Below, piece after piece: positions 11,783-24,067 of a DNA stretch of 64,000 nucleotides (position 1 is its first letter; the number at the start of each line of letters is the position of its first letter). The DNA is taken from assembly GCA_025345505.1 (NCBI GenBank), contig JANVCC010000021.1, positions 1,201,149-1,265,148 of the forward strand, read 5' to 3'. The position numbers and the translations under genes are program-made. This DNA is from Todiramphus chloris collaris. Its lineage: Eukaryota > Chordata > Aves > Coraciiformes > Alcedinidae. Below the pieces are notes generated by a model. That model was not told where the DNA came from and did no database searches. It saw only the letters and a list, made by a program, of their open reading frames with translations.

Positions 11783-12604
11783 CTACCCAAGTAGCATCCT
11801 CTTCTACAGTAACAGTAAAGCCCGCAAGTCTCCACGGTAATTAAACCATGGAGAGATATTAATGTAAATTAACACCACCAGCAGTTCTCCAAAGCCACTC
11901 AAACAATGACAAAAGTTAGAATCAAAATGCTATGAAAAGAATCTTGTAATGTAACAAGCAACATCCGGGACCTACAAGCATAGTTACGGGCAGCTGACCA
12001 AAGCCCTTTGGATGTAGGACACTGTGCTCTCACGTGGACTAAGAAGTTTGAATTTCCGGTAATTTATTGAACGGGATTTGCAAACTTACATATTCACCTT
12101 GGACTTCTAGCACTGGAATACCCATTCTCCCATGGCCCTTTCACTCTTCCCACTTCCTGAGGTTAAATGGCTGGTTACTAGAGCAATGTCAGATATGCAT
12201 ATGGTCATCATGCCTCTGGGCACATGGTGGCTCTAAGTCAGAAGTCATGGCACCAGCACAGGTCTATCCTGGGCTCATTTTTCCTCAGTTCTTCATGTCA
12301 CAATAGTGTGGGTTGAGATATTTTTGTAGCTCCTGGTTTTGTCCTTTACCTCACTAGCTTAAAGAAATTATTTAGGTAGGTTGCTAACAGGCCTTTCAAA
12401 AAGGTATTTAATAACCTGTTCTGTTATGACTTTCTTGCTTTACACACATGTATCCATTCTAGGAACTCTTTTTTATTTATTTGATCCATTTTGCCTTTAA
12501 ATATTTATGCACCTACCTGCACTGAGAGCTACTCAGTTTTGCATTGATGGATTTATTCTTCCAGGGCTCTCAAGACACTCCAGAAGTTGATTTAAAGGAG
12601 CTAA
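11783..12604. other. Unique intron sequence
   Basis: Nothing recognised besides a 79-codon featureless frame. Confidence 0.6.
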
Positions 12605-13402
12605 ATGCTGAGGGTCTTTCTAATTGCACTGAACTCAAACCCAGTTCTGTTTAATATCTTTATCTATGACCTAGATGAGGGAACTGAGTGCACCTTCAGT
12701 AAGTTTGCAGCTGACACCAAACTGGGTGGAAGTGTTGATCTGCCCGAGGGTAGGGAGGATCTGCAGAGGGATCTAGACAGACTAGATCAATGGGCCAAGG
12801 ACAATGGTATGAATTTCAATAAGGCCAAGTGCTGGGTTCTGCACTTTGGCTATAACAACCCCAGGCAACACTACAGGTTTGGGGAGGAGTGGCTGGTAGG
12901 ATGCTCAGCAGAAAGGGACCTGGGGGTGTTGATTAATAGCCAGCTGAACACGAGCCAGCAGTGTGCCAAAGTGGACAAGAGGGCCAACAGCTTCTTGGCC
13001 TGTATCAGGAATAGTGTGGCCAGTAGGACCAGGGGAAGTGATTCTACCCCTGTACTTGGCACTAGTGAGGCCACATCTCAAGTACTTGTTCATTTTTGGC
13101 CCCTTCTCTACAAGAAGGTCACTGAGGCACTAGAGCCTGTCCAAAGAAGGGCAATGAAGCTGATGAATGGTCTAGAGCACGAGCCTTGTGAGGAGCAGCT
13201 GAGAGAGTTGGGGTTGTTTAACTTGGAGAAAAGGAGGCTCAGGGAGTACCTTCTTGCTCTCTACAACTACCTGAAAGGAAGTTGTAGAGAGGTGGGGGTC
13301 AGTCTGTTCTCCCAAGTAACAAGTGATAGGACAAGAGGAAATGGGCTTAAGTTGCACCAAGGGAAGTTCAGGTTGGATATGAGGAAGTATTTCTTTAATT
13401 AA
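12605..13402 (+). pseudogene. CR1 ORF2 remnant with mutated reverse transcriptase active site
   Basis: This 265-codon frame matches the C-terminal third of CR1 ORF2: [14 protein letters not shown], then FAADTKLGG (residues 34-42), then the conserved tail [14 protein letters not shown] and [10 protein letters not shown], ending at a premature stop. The CR1 polymerase motif here is normally FADD. The first aspartate is changed to alanine by a GCT codon at 12710-12712, so the enzyme would be dead even if expressed. The endonuclease domain and N-terminal polymerase regions are missing. It survives open by chance after 5' truncation and is not a host gene. Confidence 0.88.
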
Positions 13403-13597
13403 CAGGTTATGAGGCTCTGGCATGGCTTGCCCAGGGCAGTGGCGGAGTCCACATCCCTGCAGGTATTTGAGAGTCATGTAGACATAGTGCTGAGGGATAT
13501 GGTTTAGTTGAGATCTTGTCAGTGTTGGGTTAATAATTGAACTCTATGATCTTAGAGGTCTTTTCCAATCTAGGAAATTCTGTGATTCTGTGATTCT
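12605..13597 (+). mobile_element. CR1 LINE, one of the two longest copies here (reverse transcriptase C-terminus to tail)
   Basis: Begins in the reverse transcriptase domain just before the FADD catalytic block and runs to the tail TTCTGTGATTCTGTGATTC. It retains a 265-codon open frame, described separately. Confidence 0.93.
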
Positions 13598-14375
13598 TAG
13601 ATGACTTTTGGAAATCACTGTTTGTTATATTTACTTTAAGCATCACCCCAAAATAATCAACTGCAAGTATTATGAACATGCAGAATCCACATAATCTTTT
13701 TCTTCAAAGATTTTTCTTCCAAAAAACTAGAATTGCTTACATACACCTACTTTTCCTAGATGGATTGTCTCCATCTAGTAAATTCTATTTCTTTGTCAGA
13801 ATTAGTGCAACTAGCAATTTCCCCAGAGGGAAGGGGCAAGGGGAGAAAAGAATCCTCCCCCAGACCTTAGCTTTGTTAGTCCAAAAATTACTGCTCAATG
13901 TATAAAAATGAGAACATTAAGCTATTAGATAGAATTAAATTATTTTGTTCATCTGTTGTTCAGACCTTGGAGTATTAAACACCACAGCATACAAAACATC
14001 TTTTTCTATTGCTAAATAAAGTTATCATGTCTTCTCTCTCCTGTGACCCAGTAAGAACTAGCCAGCTAAGCACATGTGCCATGAATACTTAATGCTCTGC
14101 TACCCTCCACTCTGGAAATTATCTGTCTATATGTATGTTATAAACCTCATGAGGTTTCTCTACTAGACCAAGCAACGGGCATCACAACATTCTCTGTGGC
14201 CCCAATCAGTTGTCATTCAGAACCTCACACCTTATCAGAGCAGACCATTATGATCTTTCCATTATGAGCATTACATCATGAGCATTCCATCATGATCTTT
14301 CCAATTGAATGAAAGAGAAGGGATTGGTTGCTTGTGGGAGCACCATGCATTGGAGTTTTACCTCACTATAATCCT
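13598..14375. other. Unique intron sequence with a small local duplication
   Basis: At 14247-14303 the words ATGATCTTTCC and ATGAGCATT each occur twice within 57 bp, an imperfect local duplication. Otherwise nothing is recognised. Confidence 0.6.
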
Positions 14376-14589
14376 AGAATCATAGAAGGCCCTGGCTTAG
14401 AAGGGACTTCCACAGGTCATCTAGTTGAAGCCCCTTGCAGTGAGCAGGGACATCCTCAACTAGAGCAGGTTGCTCAGAGCCCCATCCAGCCTGACCTTGA
14501 ATGCCTCCTGTAATGGGGCCTCCCTGGACAACCCATTCAAGTGTTCCACCATCCTCATACTAAAGAACTCCTTCCTTGAGACTTGAAAT
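14376..14589 (-). mobile_element. CR1 LINE 3' end
   Basis: Minus-strand copy starting with the tail (plus strand AGAATCATAGAAGGCCCTGG), then GGTCATCTAGTTGAAGCCCC and CTAGAGCAGGTTGCTCAGAG, ending near aactccttccttgagac. Same 3' UTR type as the copies at 8.3 and 18.9 kb. Confidence 0.9.
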
Positions 14590-16650
14590 CATGCTAGGGC
14601 TGTACCCAGACTTGGTAAGCTCACAAGCATTTCTATGTCTACTAGTTTAACACCGGCATCATTGTCACCTGATAAAGTCACTGGTCTAATAATTCAAGCA
14701 GTGACAGTTCGCTACATGAGTGAGATGCCCACTAAGGCAGCCAGAAGAAGGAGCAGTGCCTGCCACACAGTGACTCTAAATCTATGTATAATGGATGTCT
14801 AGTCATTTTTCTAAGGTCTATCAGAGTTTTAATTAATCCATTATGTATTCTACTACAAAACAGGCTTCCTCCCGTGGGAAGAAAGCCCAGAGTCATTGGT
14901 ACGTGGATAGTCTTCTACAGCTAACAGCATCCAGCACATCGTTAGGTTTTCTGACTGGTTTTGATTGACTGTTATAATGCCCACAAAAATTGTTATGAAG
15001 CTGTCAGTCAGGAAAAGAATCCCACTGGTACTTGTGAGGGGATTCTGACAAGAGTGAGAGCAACAGTTCTGCAGGTGGAGGTTTAGCATGATCTATGGAT
15101 TCTCTGGCTACCCACTACACACAGCCAGGTAAGCACCACTTCAAGAACTTCCACGGAAAATGCACAAGCATTAACTGCAGTGCTGGAGCAATGTCAGCTT
15201 GTTAATTCAGGGACTGGGAAAGTGGGCTTTGCAATACTCAAGAGCTGACATGAACAGGCTGAAAGGCAAATCTGGCAAAGAGCCAAGAGAGGAAAACAGG
15301 AGAGGGAAGAAAAAAGAGAAAAAGTATTGGGAACATTGTGTTATTGTATTTTATTATTGGGGGAAAGAATGAGAAGCAGAAGTTTTGGGAGAAGGATGTG
15401 ATTGTGCCTTCACCCCGCTTATTTTTACCAGAGAAAGTTTTACAGCATCATCCCTATTTAAAACAAATGCAGTTACCATCATGAATCCAGAAGCAATTAC
15501 CGCTGACTTGGAAGTAGTTCAGACTTTCTCTTCCTCTGCCATCTCAGGCTCCCATATGTTTGTGAGCTGTTATAACTGTAGCTGCAATATTCCTGGATTT
15601 TACTGCTTGCTGACCACTAGGCTCCTATGAAGAGCCCAAGAGGTCAATAAATTCAAAGTTAGCGCTCCTCGAAATATCCTCTGATCTCTTTGAGACCCTC
15701 AAAATCCTAAAAAATGTTCTGCAAAGAAAAAGCACTCCCATGACTGCTTGATACCAACCAAATTTTTTGCCCAAGATCTTGAAAAAGATTAACACAATGA
15801 AGATAAGCCAAATATGTCATCCTCAGTGGGCAATATAACCTCCTGACCACAATGACATTCACAAGTCGATCGATTTTGAAGGTTCAGAAAGGAAAGATGC
15901 TTTGAATATCTTCATCCTCTGAAAGATGCAGCTGCCCTGGATACTTTTATTAGCACGGTACGTAAACAGAGCAAAATCTCTGCTGTATACACTTTGTAAA
16001 GCCATTTATACCACACTGACTTCACAAAGCCTGCAATGTTTCAAAGGGGTATTAGAAGAATTTGAGAATTGTAAGAGGAAAGAAATTTGAATCAACACCC
16101 TTGTACCCACCTTGAGTTATGGTAAGTAAGGTTTTGCTAAAATCTTACAGTGAGTTTCAGATTTGGGCCTGAGGAATAAAACTAAGACAATTTGGATTTT
16201 ATCATTACCTCTATTAAGTCACATAGGAACATTTCATGGCTCTTATGGCATTCCTGACCTACCCAGGTAACCATTCAAGTCCTAATGACTAAGTTGCCAC
16301 TGGTAGGCCAAATACCACTTCACTCCCACATCCAGGTGCACATACAGGTGCTTTTCTTCTGACTCCACATTAAGGCATGACTCAAGCATAAACCAATTCT
16401 CAGCCCCTTGGTCTTGGCTGCTGCAGGGAAGTGCTGAGACAATTGGACTTGGAGAAGTGCCATAAAACAATCTGAAGAGACCCTTGATTTTGACCATCAA
16501 GGTTATTTCTGCCACTCCTTCTAGGTACAGCAAGTATTCAGCTGTGGAAGGCACTGGGTCATCAGAGGAGGGTTTTAAATAATCTGAGTGTTTAAAATAA
16601 TTCTGAACAGTCATATTCCTGGCAGATTTCTTCTCCTCTACTAGTGACAC

Positions 16651-16679
16651 ATGCACTCACATACACATACACACACAAG
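16651..16679. repeat. CA-rich microsatellite
   Basis: CACTCACATACACATACACACACA, a short imperfect CA tract described from its parts. Confidence 0.75.
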
Positions 16680-18371
16680 CAGCCTTCAAATGTGAACCTG
16701 AGATGAGAAATGCATCTAATCTTACATATCCTTTTGTTAGACCCAGATAAATTGAAGCACACTCTTTGATAAGCTTCTCTGATATATTTTCAGGGCACAG
16801 CCAGCTTCTGTAGTCCCTTGTTGGGAATAAACCTGTGCAACCATGAGGTCATCAGGCCACCAGTACAACATCTTGTTCCTCACCTATCTGAGTACTCTCC
16901 CTCCTTCCATATTGGTCTGTAGTTTTATTTTAGTATTTCCCCTCCATCCTCACTCTGGGTTTACAATTCACTCTCCCAGGATGTACAATTGCTGAAAGGA
17001 GATGAACTCATGGAAATGAAAGACTGTCTCCCCTTGAAAATCAGCAGAGAAAAATACATGCTTGTAGCATGGAAATGGTCTTATCCTAAATTAGATGTCT
17101 ATGTTTGACCAAGTGATGTCTACTTAATCCTAGAAATACTTATTTCTCTACTGTCTAATATTGCTACTAATTCAGAAGTATCTGTTAGAGGTTAAACAAA
17201 GCAACATCTAACTGTTTCCATACAAATCACTCCCCAGTTTTATTGCCATAACTAAAAGGGAACCCTAGGCAAGGTGAAAACTCTACACCAATAATTCTTG
17301 AGCACAGGGTCTTCAGAGGTCCTCCAAAGATGTCTGCTATTCACATTCTTTTCCGCTCCAGAGAAGCAGTTAGATGTTATTTCTATAAATTAGGTCATTT
17401 CTTATTCAATACATTTCCTTCTTGCTTACCTAGTCAGCCGTACTATGCTCCTCTCTTCCATCCTAATCCCATGATCAGCAGTTCCTTCATCACCTTGTCA
17501 TTTTTTCATCTAGAACACCACCTTTCTGTCCTTTTTCCAGGAAATTCCATTATTCTCAGTTTCAGCCTTACGCAGAGAAGAAAAGATCCAGTACTCCCTC
17601 CCTCTTCTCCTTTCCCATGGGAACAGGAGCTCTCATTGTTAAAAGGTTTCCATTAAGAACAGAGTTTCAATTTAAAGCAAGTGGTGACTGTGCCTCTACC
17701 TTCAGTTGTTCAATAACATAAACAGATGAGTCCTGACTGATGCTATTAAATATGTCACACAAATTAACTCCCACATAATCTACAGACAACAGTGGAATAT
17801 ATTACACTTTTTTTTTTCTCCCCAAGTGTTAATAGATGGCTTACGTGAAGATTGCCATCAAAGGATTCAAGTTAACAACCAAGTGCAAGAACACTTTGTT
17901 CTTTAGAATTACACTCAGACATGATTGTGATAGCAAAAGAAAGTGATTTTCAGCCATACGCATTCCCGCAGACTGAACATTCTGAGTGTAAGAGCTGAAG
18001 TTGGTTTCTTCCCTGAAAAGGGATAATTTGATCAATCCCAGCTCAAAAGCAGAGACAACAACAGGCTTGTAATCAGTTGGAATTATCTTTACGTGACCTG
18101 GAGGAGATTTATAAACAAATGAACCCGGTTCCTGTCTCCACCATGTCCACCTGCAGAGCAGCGTGTTCTGCAGCAGAGGATCGGCCAAGAGGTGAAACAA
18201 TAAAACACCCTCTCCGCAGCTCTGTCTCACTCTTTCCAACTGAGAATTGTCCTTAGGATAAATGAATGTAGGGCATACTGCTAGTCTAGTTCTGATTACA
18301 GTTTTAGTCAACAGTGAAAGCTACAGCAAAAAATGTAATAAATAATCTGAAAGAAACAAAGTTCTCAGAGA

Positions 18372-18461
18372 CACACTAAAAAAAAAAACCCAAACTAAAA
18401 AAGCAACCAACCAACCAAACAAAAAAAAACCCAACAAAACAAACCAAAAAACCATCAAAAA
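18372..18461. repeat. A/C-rich low-complexity tract
   Basis: About 90 bp composed almost wholly of A and C, including CCAACCAACCAAAC and runs of eight to ten A. The complementary strand is G/T-rich like the tract at 42781-42892. Confidence 0.85.
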
Positions 18462-18929
18462 TACTTGGAATTTCTGCATCTGAACACCTACTGCAAAACC
18501 AGCAATAAATTCTAGCTTTAGATTAGCTCCACTGTTGGAGCTAAACCTAGGGTTTAACCATGATGGTTCTCTGAATAGTTAGACTTCTTCAGCTCTTAAT
18601 CCTGTGGTCAAACACAGTAATACGGAAATGCATCTGTTTACTGCCTCTTTTAATCCAACACATGGGTGTCCTTGGGATGAAAGCCTTACATCCTGCTGCT
18701 TTGTATGCAGCTCTCCAATGTCATACTATAAAATAAAATGGTTCAGCCTTCACATACAAGCAGAAAACACAATATAGGTTACTATAGCACAAGAAGCTAT
18801 ATGGATTATTGAAATAAAATGTCTATTAGTAAGAAAACGATATGCTGAAAAGTCAATCCAAACCAAAGAAAGCTGTAATGAATACACCCATCAACAAATA
18901 CAAGTGCTACCAGACCATTCCTTCAGCGA

Positions 18930-19140
18930 AAGGAAAAAGTTTTTTACTATGAGGGTGGTGGAACACTAGAACAGGTTGTCCAGGGAGATGGTGGAGGCCC
19001 CATCCCTGGAGGCATTCAAGGTCAGGCTTGGTGGGGTCTGAGCAACCTGATCTAGTTGAGGATGTTCTTGCTCACTGCAGGGTGCTTGGACTACGTGACC
19101 TTTGGAGGTGCCTTGCAACCAGGAGCATTCTATGATTCTA
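18930..19140 (+). mobile_element. CR1 LINE 3' end
   Basis: From AGGAAAAAGTTTTTTACTATG to GAGCATTCTATGATTCTA; 5'-truncated, with GACCTTTGGAGGTGCCTTGC in the 3' UTR. Confidence 0.92.
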
Positions 19141-21521
19141 AATAGCTAAAGAAAGAAGCATTGGGTCAACATGAGAGTCCTTACACATAGAGACCACTCA
19201 GTTCCTCTGTGAAACCATATATATCTCATCACCTACAAATACTGTGGCACTTATTCCTCCACAATTGACAGATTATGATGATCTCCACTCTCAGAAGTCT
19301 GATCTCAGACTTGGTTTGAGTAGTTCACCATAATTATACCCATTCTACATCCACTATTTCAAACACCTTGTTACTAGATAACACACAGTACCTGCCAGAC
19401 AGCTGCATAAGGAGCTACACCAGATAACTGTCCTACCCGAAACATATAATGTATAAGATTGCTGTAAAGTATCTATGATGAAAACCCTGGTGCAGGCAAA
19501 ACATCATAAAAACTCTTCCAGGTAAGATAACAGGTCATCATTCAATTAAGAATGATAAATAGCAAAGCATCCTACTAGGCTAATTGTAGAACCCATTACA
19601 CACCTTTCTTCTCCCACATCCCAGTCTACTGGTTTCCAGTACAGTGTGACAAAGTAGCAAGACAGACTCATGGCTCAGCTCCAACAGCAAGCTCAAACTC
19701 TGTTCGGAAAGGATCTGGGAATACAACTCCAGCACATACATCAGAATTGTATTAAATATATTTTCCTTGGGGTTGGGAAAGGTGAGGCAGAAAGGAAATC
19801 TATTCCTATCTCAAACATTATATTTCTAATTTATTAGCTGGATATGGTTTTCAACAGTCAGACTAAATTTTACATTAGCATCTGTTTTATGCTGTCAATT
19901 CAGGAACACGTTTTAAAAGCAGTATGAACTGTTCAGGCTATTTCTATTTATAAGTGAAAGAATTCTTTCAAATAGCTTTTGTCATGAAGGAAAAAAAAAA
20001 AAAAAATGACTGAAGTGGTATTTTGTAAGCCCACAGAACTGTAGGCAGTTAGCTCTTAATATGTGCTGTTCCTCTGGGAATTCAGGGACTGGGGCAGAGA
20101 GGTAGAGAATATGAAGTAGTTGAGGTCTTTTGCCTGAATAGAGCTACTGAACAGGGAGGTCACTGACTACTTCTCGCTGAATGTTTAAGAAGACACATTA
20201 GCATTCTGTTCTGTTGGAGGTATTATTATACACAATGGGATTTCCCACCCCAGAACACAATATTATTACTATTTATATGGTCATACTGCAACACTTAGCT
20301 GAATAATACATATTCGTATTTTGACAGAATATGCTGGGAATTACAACAGCTTATGTGTAGCCTGCAATTTCTGGCAATACGGAGAAGAACACATTCTGGC
20401 AAGAGAGTGCTCTCTTCCAGTTTCATTTTTATTAGCAAAGATCATAAAACATCCTACTCATTAAAATCTGAATAACTTCCACAGGGAGTGCACTTTTCTG
20501 AAAATGTTTTCCTACAGCTGGTGGCAAGATAGATCTGCCGGCTAACTGGAGCTCTAATAGGACGTTATGAAATCCACAATGCAGCATGAAGACAGTTGCA
20601 TAATCGGAGCAACGATTATTAACAGCTCCACTAAGGAAAAAAGAAAAATGGTAAGGGCTTAAGCACAACTGAGTAGCATGTAACAGACCAAAGAAGACAT
20701 CATTGTCAGCCCTAGATCCTGCATCAAACTTCTATACATTATATTATTGCTTTTATTGCAAGGAGACCAAGAATGGATCCATGACAGAGCCTGATAAAAA
20801 AATGAGACCATAAATCACAGGTACTAGAAACACCATCATTAACTGGAGCACACGAGTCCAGTGTGGATTACCATGCCTTAGTTCTCAGTGTTGCTCCAAC
20901 AGCTGTATGATAGGTGTGTAGTATAAGCGGTCTGCGGTACCTCTGTGTCCAGGCCAGGAATGCATTAATGGACCTTACTTGCCCTGATCAGACTCACATG
21001 GAGTTCCCTACCTATGACCTCTGCCTACGGACCCAGGGACCTGATTTCAGCCCATGCCAGGGCTGTCAGTCCCTTCCTCAGCAACCTTATGAGTGCTGGT
21101 CTCGTATAGTGCAGTGATGCCTCTGCCTGGCCGCAGATCTGGTTGATCCTGACTCATAGGCTGACATCCTGACCTGGCCTGGTTGCAGCCCTGTCAACAC
21201 CAAAGTTTCAGGCAATCACCTGGTTTTCTAGTTTGTCTGTTAATTTAGGGCAGTCCAGTGACCTCACTCACACAGACGACCCAGCGAGTTAACAGCTGAT
21301 GCTTAGAGGGGTGATTTGACAGACTGTACACAGGACCTCTCTGGATAGAACCTCCGAATAGTTCTAGAGATTTCCCTCAGGCAGCTCCTGCTGTGCCTAG
21401 TCTGAGCCATTATGATACTTAAACATGTTGATTAACATCCTAGGTGGAGAATCTGACCTTTTCCTCCAGATTCCTCTAATCAGTTCACAGTTGAAGATAG
21501 ATTACATTGTACATAGGTGAG
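19141..21521. other. Unique intron sequence with a GC-richer block
   Basis: AT-rich up to about 20.8 kb. From about 20905 to 21420 it becomes visibly richer in C and G, with several CpGs, just left of the ERVL LTR. No family identified. Confidence 0.6.
19991..20006. repeat. Poly(A) run
   Basis: Sixteen consecutive A after GTCATGAAGG. Confidence 0.9.
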
Positions 21522-21948
21522 TGTACCGGGTTTGCATGGCAAAGTTCTTGTAGCTGGGGGAGTGGGTGCTAGAAGGGTGGATTCTCTGAGAAGCTTCTAG
21601 AAGCTTCCCCTATGCCTGTGCTGCTGGGAGGGAGGAAGTAGAAAAGTCAGGAGTAAAGTTAAGACTGGGAAAAAGGGAGGCAGGGGCTGGGGGGAAGGAG
21701 TTTAAAGGTTTAGTTTTATATTTTCCCACTGGCCTACTCTGATTTTGATTGGTAATATATCAAACTAATTTCTGCAAGTTGAGTCTGTTTTGCCCATGAC
21801 AGTAATTGGTGAGTGGTCTCTCCCTGTCCTTACCTCAACGCATGAACCTTTTGTTGTATTTTCTCTCCCCTGTCCAGCTGAGGAGGGGGATGGATAGAGT
21901 GTCTTTGGTGGGCACCTAGTGTCCAGCCACCAGGGTCAACCCCCCACA
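21522..21948 (+). mobile_element. ERVL-type solo LTR
   Basis: A 427-bp unit starts TGTACCGGGTTTGCATGGC and ends GGGTCAACCCCCCACA, matching the avian ERVL LTR class I recall by its start and end. It is bordered by GTGAG (21517-21521) and GTAAG (21949-21953), a 5-bp target duplication with one later substitution. No internal retroviral sequence adjoins it, so it is a solo LTR left by LTR-LTR recombination. It is antisense to GABRG3. It contains the perfect palindrome described separately. Confidence 0.87.
21590..21607. promoter_or_regulatory. 18-bp palindrome matching a four-unit heat shock element
   Basis: GAAGCTTCTAGAAGCTTC is its own reverse complement and reads GAA-nn-TTC-nn-GAA-nn-TTC, the ideal arrangement for heat shock factor trimer binding. 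It lies in the U3 part of the ERVL LTR. Whether it works is untested; only the motif is seen. Confidence 0.6.
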
Positions 21949-22261
21949 GTAAGACATTTATAAATAGTCATTAGAAAGTGTGTTTTGTTTGTAATTAAGA
22001 TAATTAAGAGCAATGAATTATGCATGTGCTGGGTGGTCACCAAGGGCCAAAGCCAGAGCTGAGCAGAGGGGTAGCTTAGGGAGTCTCATCCAGTTCAGAT
22101 GAAGCTGCTCCTGCAAGGACTTCTAATGGAGTCTCCTATCATCATCTGGACAGTGCCTAACTGTCCTGTTCAACAGATTTCCCTCCTCATGAGAGCATTA
22201 CTCCATATCAAGATACCAATAAATTAGTTTGTCTTTCTAAAAAATGCTGTCCATGACTTTT
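21949..22261. other. Unique intron sequence between ERVL LTR and CR1
   Basis: Begins with the right copy of the LTR target duplication; otherwise nothing recognised. Confidence 0.6.
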
Positions 22262-22730
22262 TCATAGAATTATTATGGTTGGAAAGGAGCTCTAGGATCA
22301 TCAAGTCCAACCTTCATCATGACATTTCCCTAACCACTAGACCATAGCCTCACGTGCTACATCTACTCATTTTTTGAACCTCTCCAGGGATGGTGACTCC
22401 ACCCTCTCCCTGGGCAGCCTGTTCCATTGTCCAATCACTCTCCCAGTAAAGAATTTCTTTCTAATATCCAATCTAAACCTCCCCTGATGCAATCTGAGGC
22501 CATTTCCTCTCATTCTATCATTAGTAATTTGGGAGAAGAGATTGACACCAGCCTCTCTACAACCTCCTTCCAGGGAGCTGTAGAGAGCTATAAAGTCTCC
22601 TCTCTGTCTCGTCTCCAGATTGAACAACCCCAGCTCCCTCAGCTGCTCCTCATAAGCCATATTTTCCAGACCTCTCACCAGCTTCATTAACTTTCTCTGG
22701 ACCTGCTCCAGCACCTCAATGTCCTTTTTG
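22262..22730 (-). mobile_element. CR1 LINE, 5'-truncated
   Basis: Plus strand starts TCATAGAATTATTATGGTTGG and ends at CACCTCAATGTCC. The minus strand encodes a decayed ORF2 end of 137 codons including [17 protein letters not shown] and [14 protein letters not shown]. The sequence beyond 22730 is not CR1. Confidence 0.93.
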
Positions 22731-24067
22731 CAACAACTGCTTAAGGAATCAGGTACAAATTTTGATCTAGAATTGCACATTGAAGCACCCTTGGTTTATG
22801 CAGATGTAGCAGCACATCCATATATTCGCAAGGTTGCTATACTGGCCTCTCCAGTATTTTGGCTATTTCAGTTAGTTCAGCCAAAATGTGTGAAAGCAGA
22901 TTAAATTAAAATTTCTGTCCCGTTACCAAGCTACAGGACACAAGAAACGTGCAGTGTGACACCTGCACTTCTGTTTGCAGCAAGACTGCAGGCAGCTCAG
23001 AACAACCCGAAACTTTTTAAGATGTAACATTTCGGTGTAATCTCCCCACAATTTCAACCTAAAAGGGTAATGGAAAATTCCAAATTGTGCTTATAGAGAA
23101 TCTGTCAAGTAAACCCTGTTGCTCATGCTTAATGGTAAGATGTAATGCACATTTTTTTCAAGTCTTAGTTGTGTCAAAGGACCACTACTGGCCTCAGACG
23201 TGGTGGAAACAAAGTGGTATTTTTATACCACATGGAAATCTTTTTTTATATTAAAAATCCTTACAAATCAGCATTAAATTGAAAGTATCTATTATTGTGA
23301 TCTAGATATATGTATATTGCAAAGTCCCAAAAGCAGTACTAAAGAAAATTGCATTACCTAAAACCTTACTGAAGGCGAATGAACATTCTTAAGAAACTGT
23401 CAGGTCTGTAATAAAATGTAGGCTTTTCCTGGAAGCATATTAAATATTCTTTGCAAAGTCCTTTTATGAACAGTTGACTGTAGACCTACTTTGGCAAACC
23501 AGATCGGCTGAGAGATTAAAAACAAATGCCTTATTTTTCAAATAGAAATATCCTGAAGTTAAAAGACACTTTCTACATCATACTGGACGTTGTAAATGCA
23601 GAAATAAATAATGGAGCTGTACAGGCAAGCACTGGGGAACAGAAGATTGATTGAATGCATTATCGTAAGTAATTGGTTGATTTTGCAATTGGTTTTGTCA
23701 CCTGGAATGACAGAATTGGGTAATCAAATCTAGTCCTGTGTTGTGGCTTGTGACAGCAACATATAATCCCTTAAGAAGGTCCCTCCTGAAACCCACTTAC
23801 CTTTCCTTAGAGAAGACCATTTTGGTTTTCATGTTCCTACAGTTGGAAATACTGTTTTCAGCCCACAATGAATCACCACATATGTATAACTGCATTATTT
23901 GCATTAACCTTTGAACTTCTTCAACCCTGACTTTTAGCCTCATAAGAACATACATGATTAGTAAAGTGATGCTTGATTGCTGAACAAGTCACTTGCTCAC
24001 ATTGTTCAGCTGTACTGTTCTGGCGGAGTTGCACTAGGTTAAACCTACAGAATATAAATCTCCAGAC
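22731..24067. other. Unique intron sequence
   Basis: Nothing recognised. Confidence 0.6.

Larger units (their letters stand above)
14590..18929. other. Unique intron sequence with low-complexity tracts
   Basis: Contains the CA-rich and A/C-rich tracts listed. The longest non-repeat open frame of the window (156 codons, minus, 17841-18311) lies here but has no recognised domain. Confidence 0.6.

Noticed and set aside
22427..22690. 87-codon plus-strand frame
   Set aside because: Antisense shadow of the CR1 ORF2 remnant on the minus strand.
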